From Streptomyces lonarensis (GTDB lineage: Bacteria > Actinomycetota > Actinomycetes > Streptomycetales > Streptomycetaceae): a DNA stretch of 38,689 nucleotides. Made by a program: the position numbers and the translations under genes. Below are positions 15,266 through 23,741 of this stretch, piece by piece (within the stretch, counting starts at the first letter, position 1; every line of letters starts with the position of its first letter). Under the pieces are notes generated by a model that was not told where the DNA came from, did not search any database, and was given only the letters and a program-made list of their open reading frames with translations. The stretch lies in assembly GCF_012033735.1 (NCBI RefSeq), contig NZ_JAAVJD010000025.1:1-38689 (forward strand), in the 5' to 3' direction.

Positions 15266-16894
15266 GTGGTCCTCGACGCCATCACCGACGCCCACCGCCG
15301 CCCGCCCGGGAGGGGCCTCCACTTCTACGAAACGTTCGACGGCACCCCGCACTCCCTGGACCACCGCGAGCTGCCCGAGCGGATCGCCGGCCACGCGGCC
15401 TTCTTTCTCGACCACGGGGTGAGGCCGGGCGCCCGCGTCCTCCTGCCGTTCGAGACGTCGGTGGGGACGATCGTCTCCTTCCTCGCCCTCATCGAGATCG
15501 GTGCCGTGCCGCTCTCGGTCCGACCGTTCGTGCTGAGCACCCCGCGCCAGGCCTACCAGGACTTCCTCGGCCGCGTCGCCGCCGAGTACCGGGCGACGCA
15601 CGTCCTGCACGTCCCCGGCCTCGCCCCCGTCGACCTGCCGGTCCCCGCGCTGCCGCTGCCCCCACCGGACGCCCGCACACCCGGCGGTCGGCTGCGCGCA
15701 CCCCACGACGGCGAGATCGCGTTCGTCCAGTTCTCCTCCGGCTCGACCGCGTTCCCCAAGGGGATACCCGTGCGGCACGGACCGCTGCGGGCCAACCTCG
15801 CGATGATCACCCGCACCGACGGCCGCCGACCCGACGACCGGGTCAGCAGCTGGCTCCCGCTCTACCACGACATGGGCCTCGTCGGAGGGTTGCTGTCCTG
15901 CCTCGCCGTCGGCTGCGACCTGCTGCTCGCGGACCCCGCCACCTTCCTCTTCGACGCACGCGGCTGGTGGGAGCACATGGCCCGGGAGCGAGTCATGGGC
16001 ACCGTGATCCCCAACTTCGCCGTCGACTACTCGCTCCGGCTCATGGGCGCGATGGAGCCGGAGGAGTGCGCCGCCCTCGACCTCTCCGCCGTCCGCGCCG
16101 TCTACCTCGGCAGTGAACCCGTCAACCTGACCCACCTGCGGGCCTTCACCACGCTGCTGGCCCCCGCCGGGCTGCGACCGGACGCCTTCATGCCCTGCTA
16201 CGGCATGGCCGAGGCTGTGCTGCTGGTCTCCGCCCGGCCGCCCGGCGCGGGCATCCGCACGGTCGCCTCCCCCTCCGGCGTCGAGGCCCTCTCCGTCGGG
16301 CGGCCCATGCCCGAGTTCACCGTGCGCGTCCGCGACGAGGCGGGCGTGGTGTGCGGCGAGAACGAACTCGGCGAGATCGAGATCGCCGGCGGCAGTCTGG
16401 CCGACCACTACTTCGACCGCGAGGCCCCTCTGGCCTCGCCCGACGGCTTCTACGCCACCGGTGACATCGGCTTTCTCGATGACGGTGAACTCTTCGTCAC
16501 CGGCCGCGCCGGCGACCGGATCAAGGTGAACGGACGGAGCCTCTTCGCCGTCGACTTCGAACAGGAAGTGGAACGCCTGCCCTTCGTCCGGTCCGGCCGC
16601 TCGGTCGTCGCGCAGCGCAACGGGCGCGTCCTCGTCCTGCTGGAGGCGGACCGCACGGCGCGCACCGACCCGGAGGGCGCCCGCGACCGCGTCGTCACCC
16701 AGCTGGTCCGGACGCTCGGAGTCGCCGTGCAGGTCGGGGACGTCCACCTGCTGCGCCCCGGTCAGCTGCCCCGGACCAGCAGCGGCAAGCTGCGGCGCCG
16801 CGACGCCGTCGAGGCCCACCTCCGGGGGGAGCCGGCTGCCGCCGCCCCGACCGCTGCCGCCGGGCCCGAGAACTCCGGCGGGGCGGTCCGATGA
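15266..16894 (+). CDS. Fatty-acyl-AMP ligase (FAAL-like)
   Basis: A 542-residue adenylate-forming enzyme that would activate a fatty acid as acyl-AMP and load it onto the dedicated ACP. It looks like a FAAL rather than a CoA ligase by FVQFSSGSTAFPKG (153-165), SWLPLYHDMGLVGG, the PCYGMAEAVLLVS motif and the TGDIGFLDDGELFVTGRAGDRIKVNGR segment. The C-terminal SSGKLRRR supplies the catalytic Lys. The Pro/Ala-rich tail after residue 525 is probably disordered. The GTG at 15266 follows the hydrolase by 6 bases. It is the last clear lipid gene of region B and gives the pathway its entry step. Confidence 0.87.
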   Translation: MVLDAITDAHRRPPGRGLHFYETFDGTPHSLDHRELPERIAGHAAFFLDHGVRPGARVLLPFETSVGTIVSFLALIEIGAVPLSVRPFVLSTPRQAYQDFLGRVAAEYRATHVLHVPGLAPVDLPVPALPLPPPDARTPGGRLRAPHDGEIAFVQFSSGSTAFPKGIPVRHGPLRANLAMITRTDGRRPDDRVSSWLPLYHDMGLVGGLLSCLAVGCDLLLADPATFLFDARGWWEHMARERVMGTVIPNFAVDYSLRLMGAMEPEECAALDLSAVRAVYLGSEPVNLTHLRAFTTLLAPAGLRPDAFMPCYGMAEAVLLVSARPPGAGIRTVASPSGVEALSVGRPMPEFTVRVRDEAGVVCGENELGEIEIAGGSLADHYFDREAPLASPDGFYATGDIGFLDDGELFVTGRAGDRIKVNGRSLFAVDFEQEVERLPFVRSGRSVVAQRNGRVLVLLEADRTARTDPEGARDRVVTQLVRTLGVAVQVGDVHLLRPGQLPRTSSGKLRRRDAVEAHLRGEPAAAAPTAAAGPENSGGAVR

Positions 16895-16940
16895 GCCGCC
16901 GCATGCGCGGCCGCTGCCGCGCCGGCGTTCGGGGCCGCCC

Positions 16941-18587
16941 GTGACCGCCGGCCCTCCGATCGTCCGGAACCCCGTGCTGCCCGGGTCGCACCCCGACCCC
17001 TCCGCGGTGGTCGTGGGCGGCCGCGTCCACCTCGCGACCTCGACCTTCGAGTGGAGCCCCGGGGTGCGTCTCCACCGCTCCGCGGACCTGGTCCGGTGGG
17101 AGCCGCTCGGCGGTGTCCTCGGCGAGGAGCGGCTGCTGCGCTTGGAGGGCTCCCCCGACTCCGGTGGGGTGTGGGCACCCAACCTCACGTGGGCCGACGG
17201 CCTGTTCCACCTGGTCTACAGCAACGTCTCCACCTACGCGGGCGGGTTCACCGACTGCCCCAACCAGCTGACGGTCGCCGCGGACCCCGCGGGGCCCTGG
17301 TCGGACCCGGTGCCGCTGCACGCACGCGGCTTCGACCCGTCGCTGTTCCACGACGGCCCGACCAGCTGGCTCCTCAACCTCGTCCACGACTGGCGGCCGG
17401 GGCGAGGCGGCAGCGCGGGACTCGAGATCACCCGCTACGACCGCGCGGCACGCCGCCTTGTCGGGGAGCCGCAGCCCGTGCGGCTGCGGGACCGCTCCGG
17501 GTGGGTGGAGGGTCCGCACCTGTTCCGCCGCGGCGACCACTACTACCTCGTCACCGCCGACGGGGGGACGGGGAGGGACCACCGCGTGGTCGTCGCCCGC
17601 TCCCGGCAGGTGACCGGCCCCTACACAGCCGACCCCGCGGGGCCGCTGCTGACCGCACGCGGCGACCCGGACCTCCCGCTGCAACGGGCCGGGCACGGCA
17701 GCTTCTTCACCATGCCGGACGGACGCAGCTGGCTGGCGTACCTGGCCTCCCGGCCGCTCGGCCCCCGCGGCTCCAGCATCCTCGGGCGCGAGACCGCGGT
17801 GGCGCCGGTCGTCTGGACCGCCGACGGCTGGCCGCGCGTGCCCGGAGGGCGGCCCGCCGTGACCGTCACGCATCCGCTTCCCGCCCCGGTCGCCTCCCCG
17901 GCGAAGAGCGCCGCACCGTCACCACCGCCGGCGCCCGCCGCGGCGGCCGTCGAGGTGGACGACTTCGACGGCCCCCGGCTGGGGCCGCAGTGGTCGACGC
18001 TGCGACGCCACGCTGACACGCGCTGGCTCTCGCTGACCGCGCGCCGGTCCCATTTGCGCATCAGCGGCGGACGGTCCCCGCAGAGCCTGGTCGGTCCCAG
18101 CCTGGTGGGCCGACGTGTCCCCGCGCCCCGCGCCGTCTTCGAGGCCCGCGTCGAGTTCCGCCCCCTCGGATTCCAACACCTCGCCGGGGTCACGCTCTAC
18201 TACAACACCCGCAACTGGTACTTCCTGCACCTCACGGCGGACGACGCCGGCCGCACCGTCGTGCGCAGCGCTGCCTGCGACCGGGGCGTCACCTCCACCG
18301 GAGAGGACCTCCTCGCCCTCGACGGGGCGGAGGGCCCGGTCGACCTCGCCCTGGAACTGGACGGGCCACTGCTGCACACCCGCGCCCGGGCAGCCGGCCG
18401 GCGGCACGGTCCCGGGCTGCCGCTCGACGCGACGGTGACCTCCGACGAGCACGTCGAGGAGACCGACCGGGGCGGCCTGCGCACCCTCGGCTTCACCGGC
18501 GCCTTCTTCGGGCTCTGGGTGTGGGACCTCACCGGCGCGGGGCGCAGCGCCGACATCGACCGGGCCGCCCTGCGGACCTGCGACTGA
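16941..18587 (+). CDS. GH43 beta-xylosidase/arabinosidase-like glycosidase
   Basis: A 548-residue two-domain glycosidase. The N-terminal five-blade propeller (to about 320) has the GH43 catalytic set: D19 (HPDPS, general base), D132 (FDPSLFHD, pKa modulator) and E190 (WVEGPHLF, general acid). A Pro/Ala linker leads to a C-terminal concanavalin-like beta-xylosidase domain (about 340-545). No signal peptide is visible, so it is cytoplasmic and would cut short xylosides or arabinosides. It starts 46 bases after the FAAL gene and is probably co-transcribed, although no sugar transporter or LacI regulator accompanies it. Confidence 0.87.
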   Translation: MTAGPPIVRNPVLPGSHPDPSAVVVGGRVHLATSTFEWSPGVRLHRSADLVRWEPLGGVLGEERLLRLEGSPDSGGVWAPNLTWADGLFHLVYSNVSTYAGGFTDCPNQLTVAADPAGPWSDPVPLHARGFDPSLFHDGPTSWLLNLVHDWRPGRGGSAGLEITRYDRAARRLVGEPQPVRLRDRSGWVEGPHLFRRGDHYYLVTADGGTGRDHRVVVARSRQVTGPYTADPAGPLLTARGDPDLPLQRAGHGSFFTMPDGRSWLAYLASRPLGPRGSSILGRETAVAPVVWTADGWPRVPGGRPAVTVTHPLPAPVASPAKSAAPSPPPAPAAAAVEVDDFDGPRLGPQWSTLRRHADTRWLSLTARRSHLRISGGRSPQSLVGPSLVGRRVPAPRAVFEARVEFRPLGFQHLAGVTLYYNTRNWYFLHLTADDAGRTVVRSAACDRGVTSTGEDLLALDGAEGPVDLALELDGPLLHTRARAAGRRHGPGLPLDATVTSDEHVEETDRGGLRTLGFTGAFFGLWVWDLTGAGRSADIDRAALRTCD

Positions 18588-18640
18588 CCCCGCGGCCGCG
18601 GCCTCTCCGCACGCCCGGCGCTCCGCGCGGGAACCCGCCG

Positions 18641-19423
18641 TCACACGGTGGTGTAGCCGCCGTCCACCAGGTGGTAGCTGCCGTGCACGAACGACGCCCG
18701 CGGCGAGAGCATGAACGCGATCACCTCGGCGACCTCCTCGGGGGTTCCCAGCCGCCCGGCGGGGTGGAGCCCGACCAGCCCGTCGTACTGGTCGCGGTCC
18801 ATCTCCCGCAGCAGCGGGGTCTCGATGAAGCCGGGCCCGACGACGTTGACGCGGATGTCCTTCGCGGCGTACTCGGCCGCGGCGGTCCGGGTCAGCCCGA
18901 CCACCCCGTGCTTGGCCGCCACGTAGGCGGCCGATCCGGGCGAGGCCACGCTCCCCAGGATGGAGGAGACGTTGACGATCGCCCCGCCGGCCCCGCCCGC
19001 CTCGATCGCGGGCAGCTCGTGGCGCAGGCAGTGGAAGACCCCGTCCAGGTTGGTGCGGATCACCCGGTTCCAGGCGTCGAGGTCGTACTCGCCGGTCGGC
19101 GTCACGGGACCGCCGACCCCGGCGTTGTTGACGGCCAGTCGCAGTCCGCCGAAGGTGTCCGCGACGAACTCGACGGCCCGCCGGACCGACTCGGGATCGG
19201 TGACGTCCATGGTCACAGCGGCGGCCACTCCGCCCGCGGCCCGCAGCTCGGCGGCGGCGCGCTCGGCTCCGTCGCCGTCGTGGTCCGCGATCACGACCGG
19301 GGCGGCCCCCGCGCTCAGCCGGCGGGCGGTGGCCAACCCGATGCCGGAGGCCGCTCCGGTGACCAGCGTCGGCAGGCCGGCGAACTCGGTGGCGTAGTCG
19401 GGAACGGCAGTGGTGGTGCTCAT
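18641..19423 (-). CDS. SDR-family oxidoreductase controlled by TetR neighbour
   Basis: A 260-residue classical SDR with TGAASGIG near residue 22, NNAG, an active-site Ser in IVNVSSILG, and the YVAAK catalytic motif. The C-terminal HLVDGGYTTV is typical. Its ATG overlaps the stop of the tetR gene by 4 bases, so it is the second gene of a two-gene operon and the likely target of autoregulation by that TetR. The substrate is unknown; such pairs often handle xenobiotic alcohols, ketones or quinones. It converges on the GH43 gene. Confidence 0.87.
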   Translation of the reverse strand: MSTTTAVPDYATEFAGLPTLVTGAASGIGLATARRLSAGAAPVVIADHDGDGAERAAAELRAAGGVAAAVTMDVTDPESVRRAVEFVADTFGGLRLAVNNAGVGGPVTPTGEYDLDAWNRVIRTNLDGVFHCLRHELPAIEAGGAGGAIVNVSSILGSVASPGSAAYVAAKHGVVGLTRTAAAEYAAKDIRVNVVGPGFIETPLLREMDRDQYDGLVGLHPAGRLGTPEEVAEVIAFMLSPRASFVHGSYHLVDGGYTTV

Positions 19424-20136
19424 GGCGTTGCTCTCTCTGCTGGGACGTGCGGGGTTCCCCCGGCCGGGGAGGCGAGGGCCGCCTCCTCGACGAGGGCGTC
19501 GTAGGACCGCTCCACCAGAGCGGTCAGTTCGGCGACGGCGGCGTGCCCCCCGCGGCTCGGGCGGCGGGACCACAGCCGCAGCGCGGCGGTCAGCACGCCG
19601 GCGGCGGTGTCCACCACCACGGCCGGGCGGGGGTCGGCGGCCGGGTCGACACCGAGGCGCGCCGCGACGATGGCGACCGACTCCTCCTGCGCGTCGACCC
19701 GGATGCGCTGGTAGGCGGCGAACAGCCCCGGATCGGTGTCCACCCGGGCCAGCAGCGCCCGTATCTCGGGGCGGTGGTGGGACGCCGGGGTGTCGACATC
19801 GGTGAGCCACTGGGCGACCGCGCGTCGGTAGGCGGCCAGCGGGGGTTCCTCGGCAGGCCGGTTCCGCAGCAGCGTGTTGATGCGGCTGCCGTCGTCCCGG
19901 ACGAAGTCCAGCGCGGCCTCCTCCTTGCCGGCGAAGTGGCGGCTGAAGGTGCGCCGGGTGACGTCGGCCCGGTCGGCCACGGCCGCCACCGTCACCGCCT
20001 CCGGCCCGTCCCGCACCACGAGGTCGAGCGCGGCGGCGGCCAGCGCCTCCCGGGTCCGGCGCGCCTTGCGGCGCCGGCCGTCCTCGCGGGGGGCGGGGAC
20101 CGTGGGCGCGTCTCCTTCGACTCCTTCAACCGTCAT
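19420..20136 (-). CDS. TetR-family transcriptional repressor
   Basis: A 238-residue TetR regulator. The basic N-terminal arm (REDGRRRKARRTREAL) precedes the HTH (VTVAAVADRADVTRRTFSRHFAGKEEAALDFV), followed by an all-helical ligand domain with AVVVDTAAGVLTAALRLW in the C-terminal part. It is co-transcribed with the SDR downstream. A 17-bp palindrome lies 40 bases upstream of its start, a convincing autoregulatory operator that could also affect the divergent membrane-protein gene. Confidence 0.88.
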   Translation of the reverse strand: MTVEGVEGDAPTVPAPREDGRRRKARRTREALAAAALDLVVRDGPEAVTVAAVADRADVTRRTFSRHFAGKEEAALDFVRDDGSRINTLLRNRPAEEPPLAAYRRAVAQWLTDVDTPASHHRPEIRALLARVDTDPGLFAAYQRIRVDAQEESVAIVAARLGVDPAADPRPAVVVDTAAGVLTAALRLWSRRPSRGGHAAVAELTALVERSYDALVEEAALASPAGGTPHVPAERATP

Positions 20137-20175
20137 ACGGTCGACGGTACACCCGGTGATGTCTCAGCGGGACAC

Positions 20176-20192
20176 ATGTCTCAAGGAGACAT
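20176..20192. promoter_or_regulatory. TetR-type operator palindrome
   Basis: ATGTCTC-AAG-GAGACAT is a perfect inverted repeat with 7-bp arms. A third copy of the half-site (ATGTCTC at 20159-20165) lies 11 bases before it. The palindrome sits between the tetR start (20136) and the divergent gene at 20314. Confidence 0.7.
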
Positions 20193-20313
20193 CAGCACCG
20201 GAGATGCGTCCGATCGGCGGCGCGCTACGCTGCCCCGGCGCCCGGCCGGTGGCCCGGCGCCGCGCCGGGACCGCGCCCGCGACCGGGCGCACCGCCGCTC
20301 ACGGAGAGCCCGC

Positions 20314-20592
20314 ATGCTGATCGCCGTCCTGGTGCTGTACGTCGTGCTGTTCCTGGCCGCCCTCTGGGCGTCGGTGACCGTCACCGAGCTCCCGGGGCTG
20401 CCGGCCTGGCGTCGCTGGGCGGCGCTCGCGCTCTTCCTGGTCGGGGTCGGTCTCAACCTGCTGCGCTTGTTCGACCTGCCGGAGATGGCCACCGTGCTCG
20501 GGTTGGCCTTCCACGGCGCCGCGGTCGCCCTCGCGGCGGGGGAGATCGGTGGGGCGCGTGACCGGAAGGCGGCGGCGGGCGCCCGCTGGTGA
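20314..20592 (+). CDS. Small integral membrane protein
   Basis: A 92-residue hydrophobic protein with three likely membrane segments (about 2-24, 35-52 and 60-80) and a basic C-terminus (ARDRKAAAGARW). The ATG at 20314 has GGAG 8 bases upstream. I do not recognise the family. It diverges from the TetR/SDR operon and shares the region with the palindromic operator, so it may belong to the same regulon. Confidence 0.65.
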   Translation: MLIAVLVLYVVLFLAALWASVTVTELPGLPAWRRWAALALFLVGVGLNLLRLFDLPEMATVLGLAFHGAAVALAAGEIGGARDRKAAAGARW

Positions 20593-21043
20593 CCGTTTCC
20601 CCGGCCCTGTCCCAGCCGACCCCTTGCGGTCCCGCCCGCCCCGGTCGGCGATCGATGCTGACGGGTCCGGCCCACTTCCTGGTGACGTCGGCGCGCGGCG
20701 GCACGCGCGGGCGCGGTCCGCCGCCTCCGGGCGAGCTTCCGCAACGACAGCCGAAATTCGACCGCTTGTGCCAGCTCGGCGCCGCTCCCGCACGCGGGGC
20801 CGGCGACGGCCGGCCCCCTGGCCCCGCCGGGACGGCCGCCGTACCGGTGCCGCCCCGGCAACGTTCCCGACGGCTGCCGCCACCCCGGCTCTTTCGGCCG
20901 ATCCACGCCGTTGCAGCGCGAGTTCCGGAACTCCACGCACTGGACGCGGGACCTTCACGACTCCTACGCTCCCACCGGGTTCGAGAGCGCTCCCGGCCTT
21001 CGCTGTTCCACCCCACTGAGGGAACAAAAGAAGGGCACTCCCC
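20593..21043 (+). promoter_or_regulatory. Upstream region of the S1 protease with 14-bp palindrome
   Basis: This 451-base stretch has no plausible gene. It contains a perfect palindrome GAGTTCCGGAACTC at 20920-20933, 110 bases before the protease ATG, that may bind a regulator. An A-rich stretch just before the start includes the ribosome-binding GAAGGG. Confidence 0.45.
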
Positions 21044-22213
21044 ATGTCTCGCACCATGTCCCGTGGCAGGCTCACACGCCGCTCCGTCGGCGCCGGTTTG
21101 TCCACGCTGCTCCTCGCCGCCGGTCTGGCCACCGTCGGCACCTCCACCACCGCCGCCGCCGCGGCAGAGGAGCCGGCGTCGCCCGGTCTGCTCGCCGCCA
21201 TGCAGAGCGACCTCGGCCTGACCGAGGACCAGGCGGTCACCCGCCTCGCACAGGAGGCGGAAGCCACCGAGATCGCCCCGCTGGCCGAGGAGGCCGCCGG
21301 CGACACCTTCGCCGGCAGCTGGTTCGACCCGGATTCCGGGGACCTGACCGTCGCGGTCACCGACGCCGACGTCGTCGAGGCGGTCGAACGGACCGGCGCC
21401 GCCACCGAGATCGTCACCCACAGCGCCGAGGAACTCGACGCCGTCAAGGCCGGGATCGACGCGCTGACCGACGAGGCCCCGGCGGGCGTCGCGGGCTGGG
21501 GGGTCGACATCACCACCAACCAGGTGGTGGTGCAGGTCGTCGAGGAGAACGCGGACGACCCGGCGGTGCAGGCGTTCCTGACCGCGGCCGGGGAGGCCGG
21601 GCCGGTGGGGGTCGCCACCCTCGACGAGCCGATCTCCACCGAAGCGGCGGGCATCGTCGGCGGTGACCCCTTCTACGTCGGCAACTCCCGCTGTTCCATC
21701 GGCTTCTCGGTCCGCGGCGGCTTCGTCACCGCCGGGCACTGCGGCACCACCGGCAACGCCGTCCGCGGCTGGGACAACACCCACATCGGCCACGTCCAGG
21801 GCCGGGTGTGGCCCGGCAGCGACATGGCCTGGGTGAACGTCGGCAGCGGCTGGTGGACCGAGCCGGTCGTCCTCGGCTGGGGCTCCATCTCCGACCGGCT
21901 GGTCCGCGGCTCCAACGCCGTGCCGGTCGGCTCCTCGATCTGCCGCTCCGGGTCCACCACCGGCTGGCGCTGCGGCACGCTGACGGCGGTCAACCAGACC
22001 GTCCAGTACTCCAGCGGCCAGGTCGCCAACGGCATGTCGTTCACCAACGCCTGCAGCGCGGGCGGTGACTCCGGCGGCTCCGTCATCGCCGGCGACCAGG
22101 CGCAGGGCGTGCACTCCGGCGGCAGCGGCAGCTGCGGCTCCTCCAGCATGACCGTCTTCCAGCCCATCAACCCCATCCTCCAGCGCTACAACCTCACGCT
22201 GCACACCGTCTGA
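21044..22213 (+). CDS. Secreted chymotrypsin-like serine protease (streptogrisin/alpha-lytic type)
   Basis: A 389-residue preproprotease of the S1E group. A signal peptide with twin Arg (LTRRSVGAG, then a hydrophobic stretch) ends near residue 41. An acidic pro-region runs to about 203, and the mature enzyme starts near IVGGDPF. The triad is H232 (TAGHCG), D260 (GSDMAWV) and S343 (GGDSGGS). Six Cys fit the usual three disulfides (217/233, 300/310, 337/364). CRSGSTTGWRCGT is characteristic of the streptogrisin/Nocardiopsis protease group. An alternative ATG four codons downstream cannot be excluded. Role: extracellular protein digestion. Confidence 0.92.
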   Translation: MSRTMSRGRLTRRSVGAGLSTLLLAAGLATVGTSTTAAAAAEEPASPGLLAAMQSDLGLTEDQAVTRLAQEAEATEIAPLAEEAAGDTFAGSWFDPDSGDLTVAVTDADVVEAVERTGAATEIVTHSAEELDAVKAGIDALTDEAPAGVAGWGVDITTNQVVVQVVEENADDPAVQAFLTAAGEAGPVGVATLDEPISTEAAGIVGGDPFYVGNSRCSIGFSVRGGFVTAGHCGTTGNAVRGWDNTHIGHVQGRVWPGSDMAWVNVGSGWWTEPVVLGWGSISDRLVRGSNAVPVGSSICRSGSTTGWRCGTLTAVNQTVQYSSGQVANGMSFTNACSAGGDSGGSVIAGDQAQGVHSGGSGSCGSSSMTVFQPINPILQRYNLTLHTV

Positions 22214-22256
22214 CGGGCCGGCACACCACGCCGCGCACCGGCGGCCGCGCGGCCGT

Positions 22257-22288
22257 CCCGGCCCGGCCCCTCACGGGGCCGGGCCGGG
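22257..22288. terminator. Strong bidirectional hairpin terminator
   Basis: A perfect 14-bp stem (CCCGGCCCGGCCCC and its complement) closes on a TCAC loop, between the convergent S1 and S8 protease genes. It has no U-tract on either strand. Confidence 0.8.
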
Positions 22289-22316
22289 GTGCGCGGTGAA
22301 CTCCCGCGCCCGCGGG

Positions 22317-23555
22317 TCAGAGACCGCCGGTGTGGAGCAGCCGGTCGGGCGAGCCCTCGGTGTTGGACACCACGGTGTCCTTGGTCGACGCCCCGACGAG
22401 CCACTCGCCGACGCTCGCCGGGTCCGCAGCCGGGCGGGTCTCCTTGTACAGGGCCGCGACCCCGGCGGTGTGCGGTGCCGCCTGCGAGGTCCCGCTCATC
22501 GCGACCGTACCGCCGCCCGCCCGGGCCGAGACGATGTCCACGCCCGGCGCGAACAGCTCCAGGCAGCGACCGAAGTTGCTGAACCCCGCCGGCCGGTCCT
22601 CCCGGTCGGTCGCCCCGACCGTGAAGACCCGGTCGGCGCCGGCGGGCGAGGCGTTGCAGGCGTCCCGCGTGTTGTTGCCGGCCGAGACGACCGGGAGCGT
22701 GCCCCGGGCCGCCACCGCGTCGAACGCCTCGTCGATCGTGCGCGAGGCCCCGCCGCCCACCGACGCGTTCAGCACCGCCGGCTGCTCGGCGTTGGCCGCG
22801 ACCCAGTCGAGGGCGGCGAGCACCCCCGCCGTGCTGCCCGTGCCCTCGCAGTCCAGAATCCGCACCGAGACGAGGTCGACCTCGCGGGCCACCCCGTGGG
22901 TGGCGCCTCCCACGATCCCGGCGACATGGGTCCCGTGACCGTGGCAGTCTTCCCCGGCCCGGCCGTCGTCGACGGCGTCGTACCCGGAGACCGCCCGGCC
23001 CCCGAACTCTTCGTGGTCGAAGTCGAGCCCGGTGTCGACGATGTAGGCCGTCACCCCGCGGCCCGTTCCGGTCACCTCGTACCGGCCGTCCAGCGGCAAT
23101 TCCCGCTGGTCGATCCGGTCCAGCCCCCAACTCTCGCCCGCCGGCACGGCCCCGGCCCACTCTGCCGCGCCAAGTCCTGCCGCCGGGGCGTCGGCCCTCG
23201 TGAGGTCGGCGGGCGGGGCGGGACCGGCCTCCACCACGGTGTTCTCCTCGACGGCCGACACCGCGGGCGCTGCCCGCACCGCCCGGAGCTGGTCGGGGGA
23301 GAGCTCCGCGGCGAAACCGTTGCGGACCGTGTCGTACACGAACAGGGGCGCCACGCCCAGCTCCGCGAGGAGTTCGGCCACCGGCACCCCGGGGTCAAGG
23401 GTGACGACGTACTGCCCCGGGATGACCCGGGGGGACCGCTCCGCCGCCGTCTCGGCGGCGGGCGGCGCGGCGGCGGCGCCACCGGCGCCACCGGCCACCG
23501 GCAGCACGAGCAGCAGAGCCAACGAGACGTGGCGGACCAAGGGGCGTGTGCACAT
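22317..23555 (-). CDS. Secreted subtilisin-like protease (S8) with I9 propeptide
   Basis: A 412-residue preprosubtilase of the proteinase K/aqualysin type. The signal peptide spans about 1-30, an I9 inhibitor propeptide about 40-115 (PGQYVVTL...AVSAVEENTVV), and the catalytic domain follows. The triad is D174 (YIVDTGLD), H207 (GHGTHVAG) and S357 (MSGTSQAAP), with oxyanion Asn in SAGNN. The ATG at 23555 was chosen because the signal peptide follows directly and GGAG lies 5 bases upstream. It is convergent with the S1 protease and shares its terminator. There is no C-terminal extension. Confidence 0.92.
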   Translation of the reverse strand: MCTRPLVRHVSLALLLVLPVAGGAGGAAAAPPAAETAAERSPRVIPGQYVVTLDPGVPVAELLAELGVAPLFVYDTVRNGFAAELSPDQLRAVRAAPAVSAVEENTVVEAGPAPPADLTRADAPAAGLGAAEWAGAVPAGESWGLDRIDQRELPLDGRYEVTGTGRGVTAYIVDTGLDFDHEEFGGRAVSGYDAVDDGRAGEDCHGHGTHVAGIVGGATHGVAREVDLVSVRILDCEGTGSTAGVLAALDWVAANAEQPAVLNASVGGGASRTIDEAFDAVAARGTLPVVSAGNNTRDACNASPAGADRVFTVGATDREDRPAGFSNFGRCLELFAPGVDIVSARAGGGTVAMSGTSQAAPHTAGVAALYKETRPAADPASVGEWLVGASTKDTVVSNTEGSPDRLLHTGGL

Positions 23556-23741
23556 ACGGACTCCGGAGCGGTCGGCGCGGACCGGCCGCGGGTACGCGCG
23601 CACCCGCGGCCGGCGGACCCCTCCTGCTTCGGCCCCGGGCGGCGGGCCCTTGAGCACCGTCACCGCACCGGACGGCGCCGGGGTGCGGATCACGGTCCGA
23701 TCGGGTGACCACCGCGGCCGCGCCCGCGACCGGGTGGGCCA

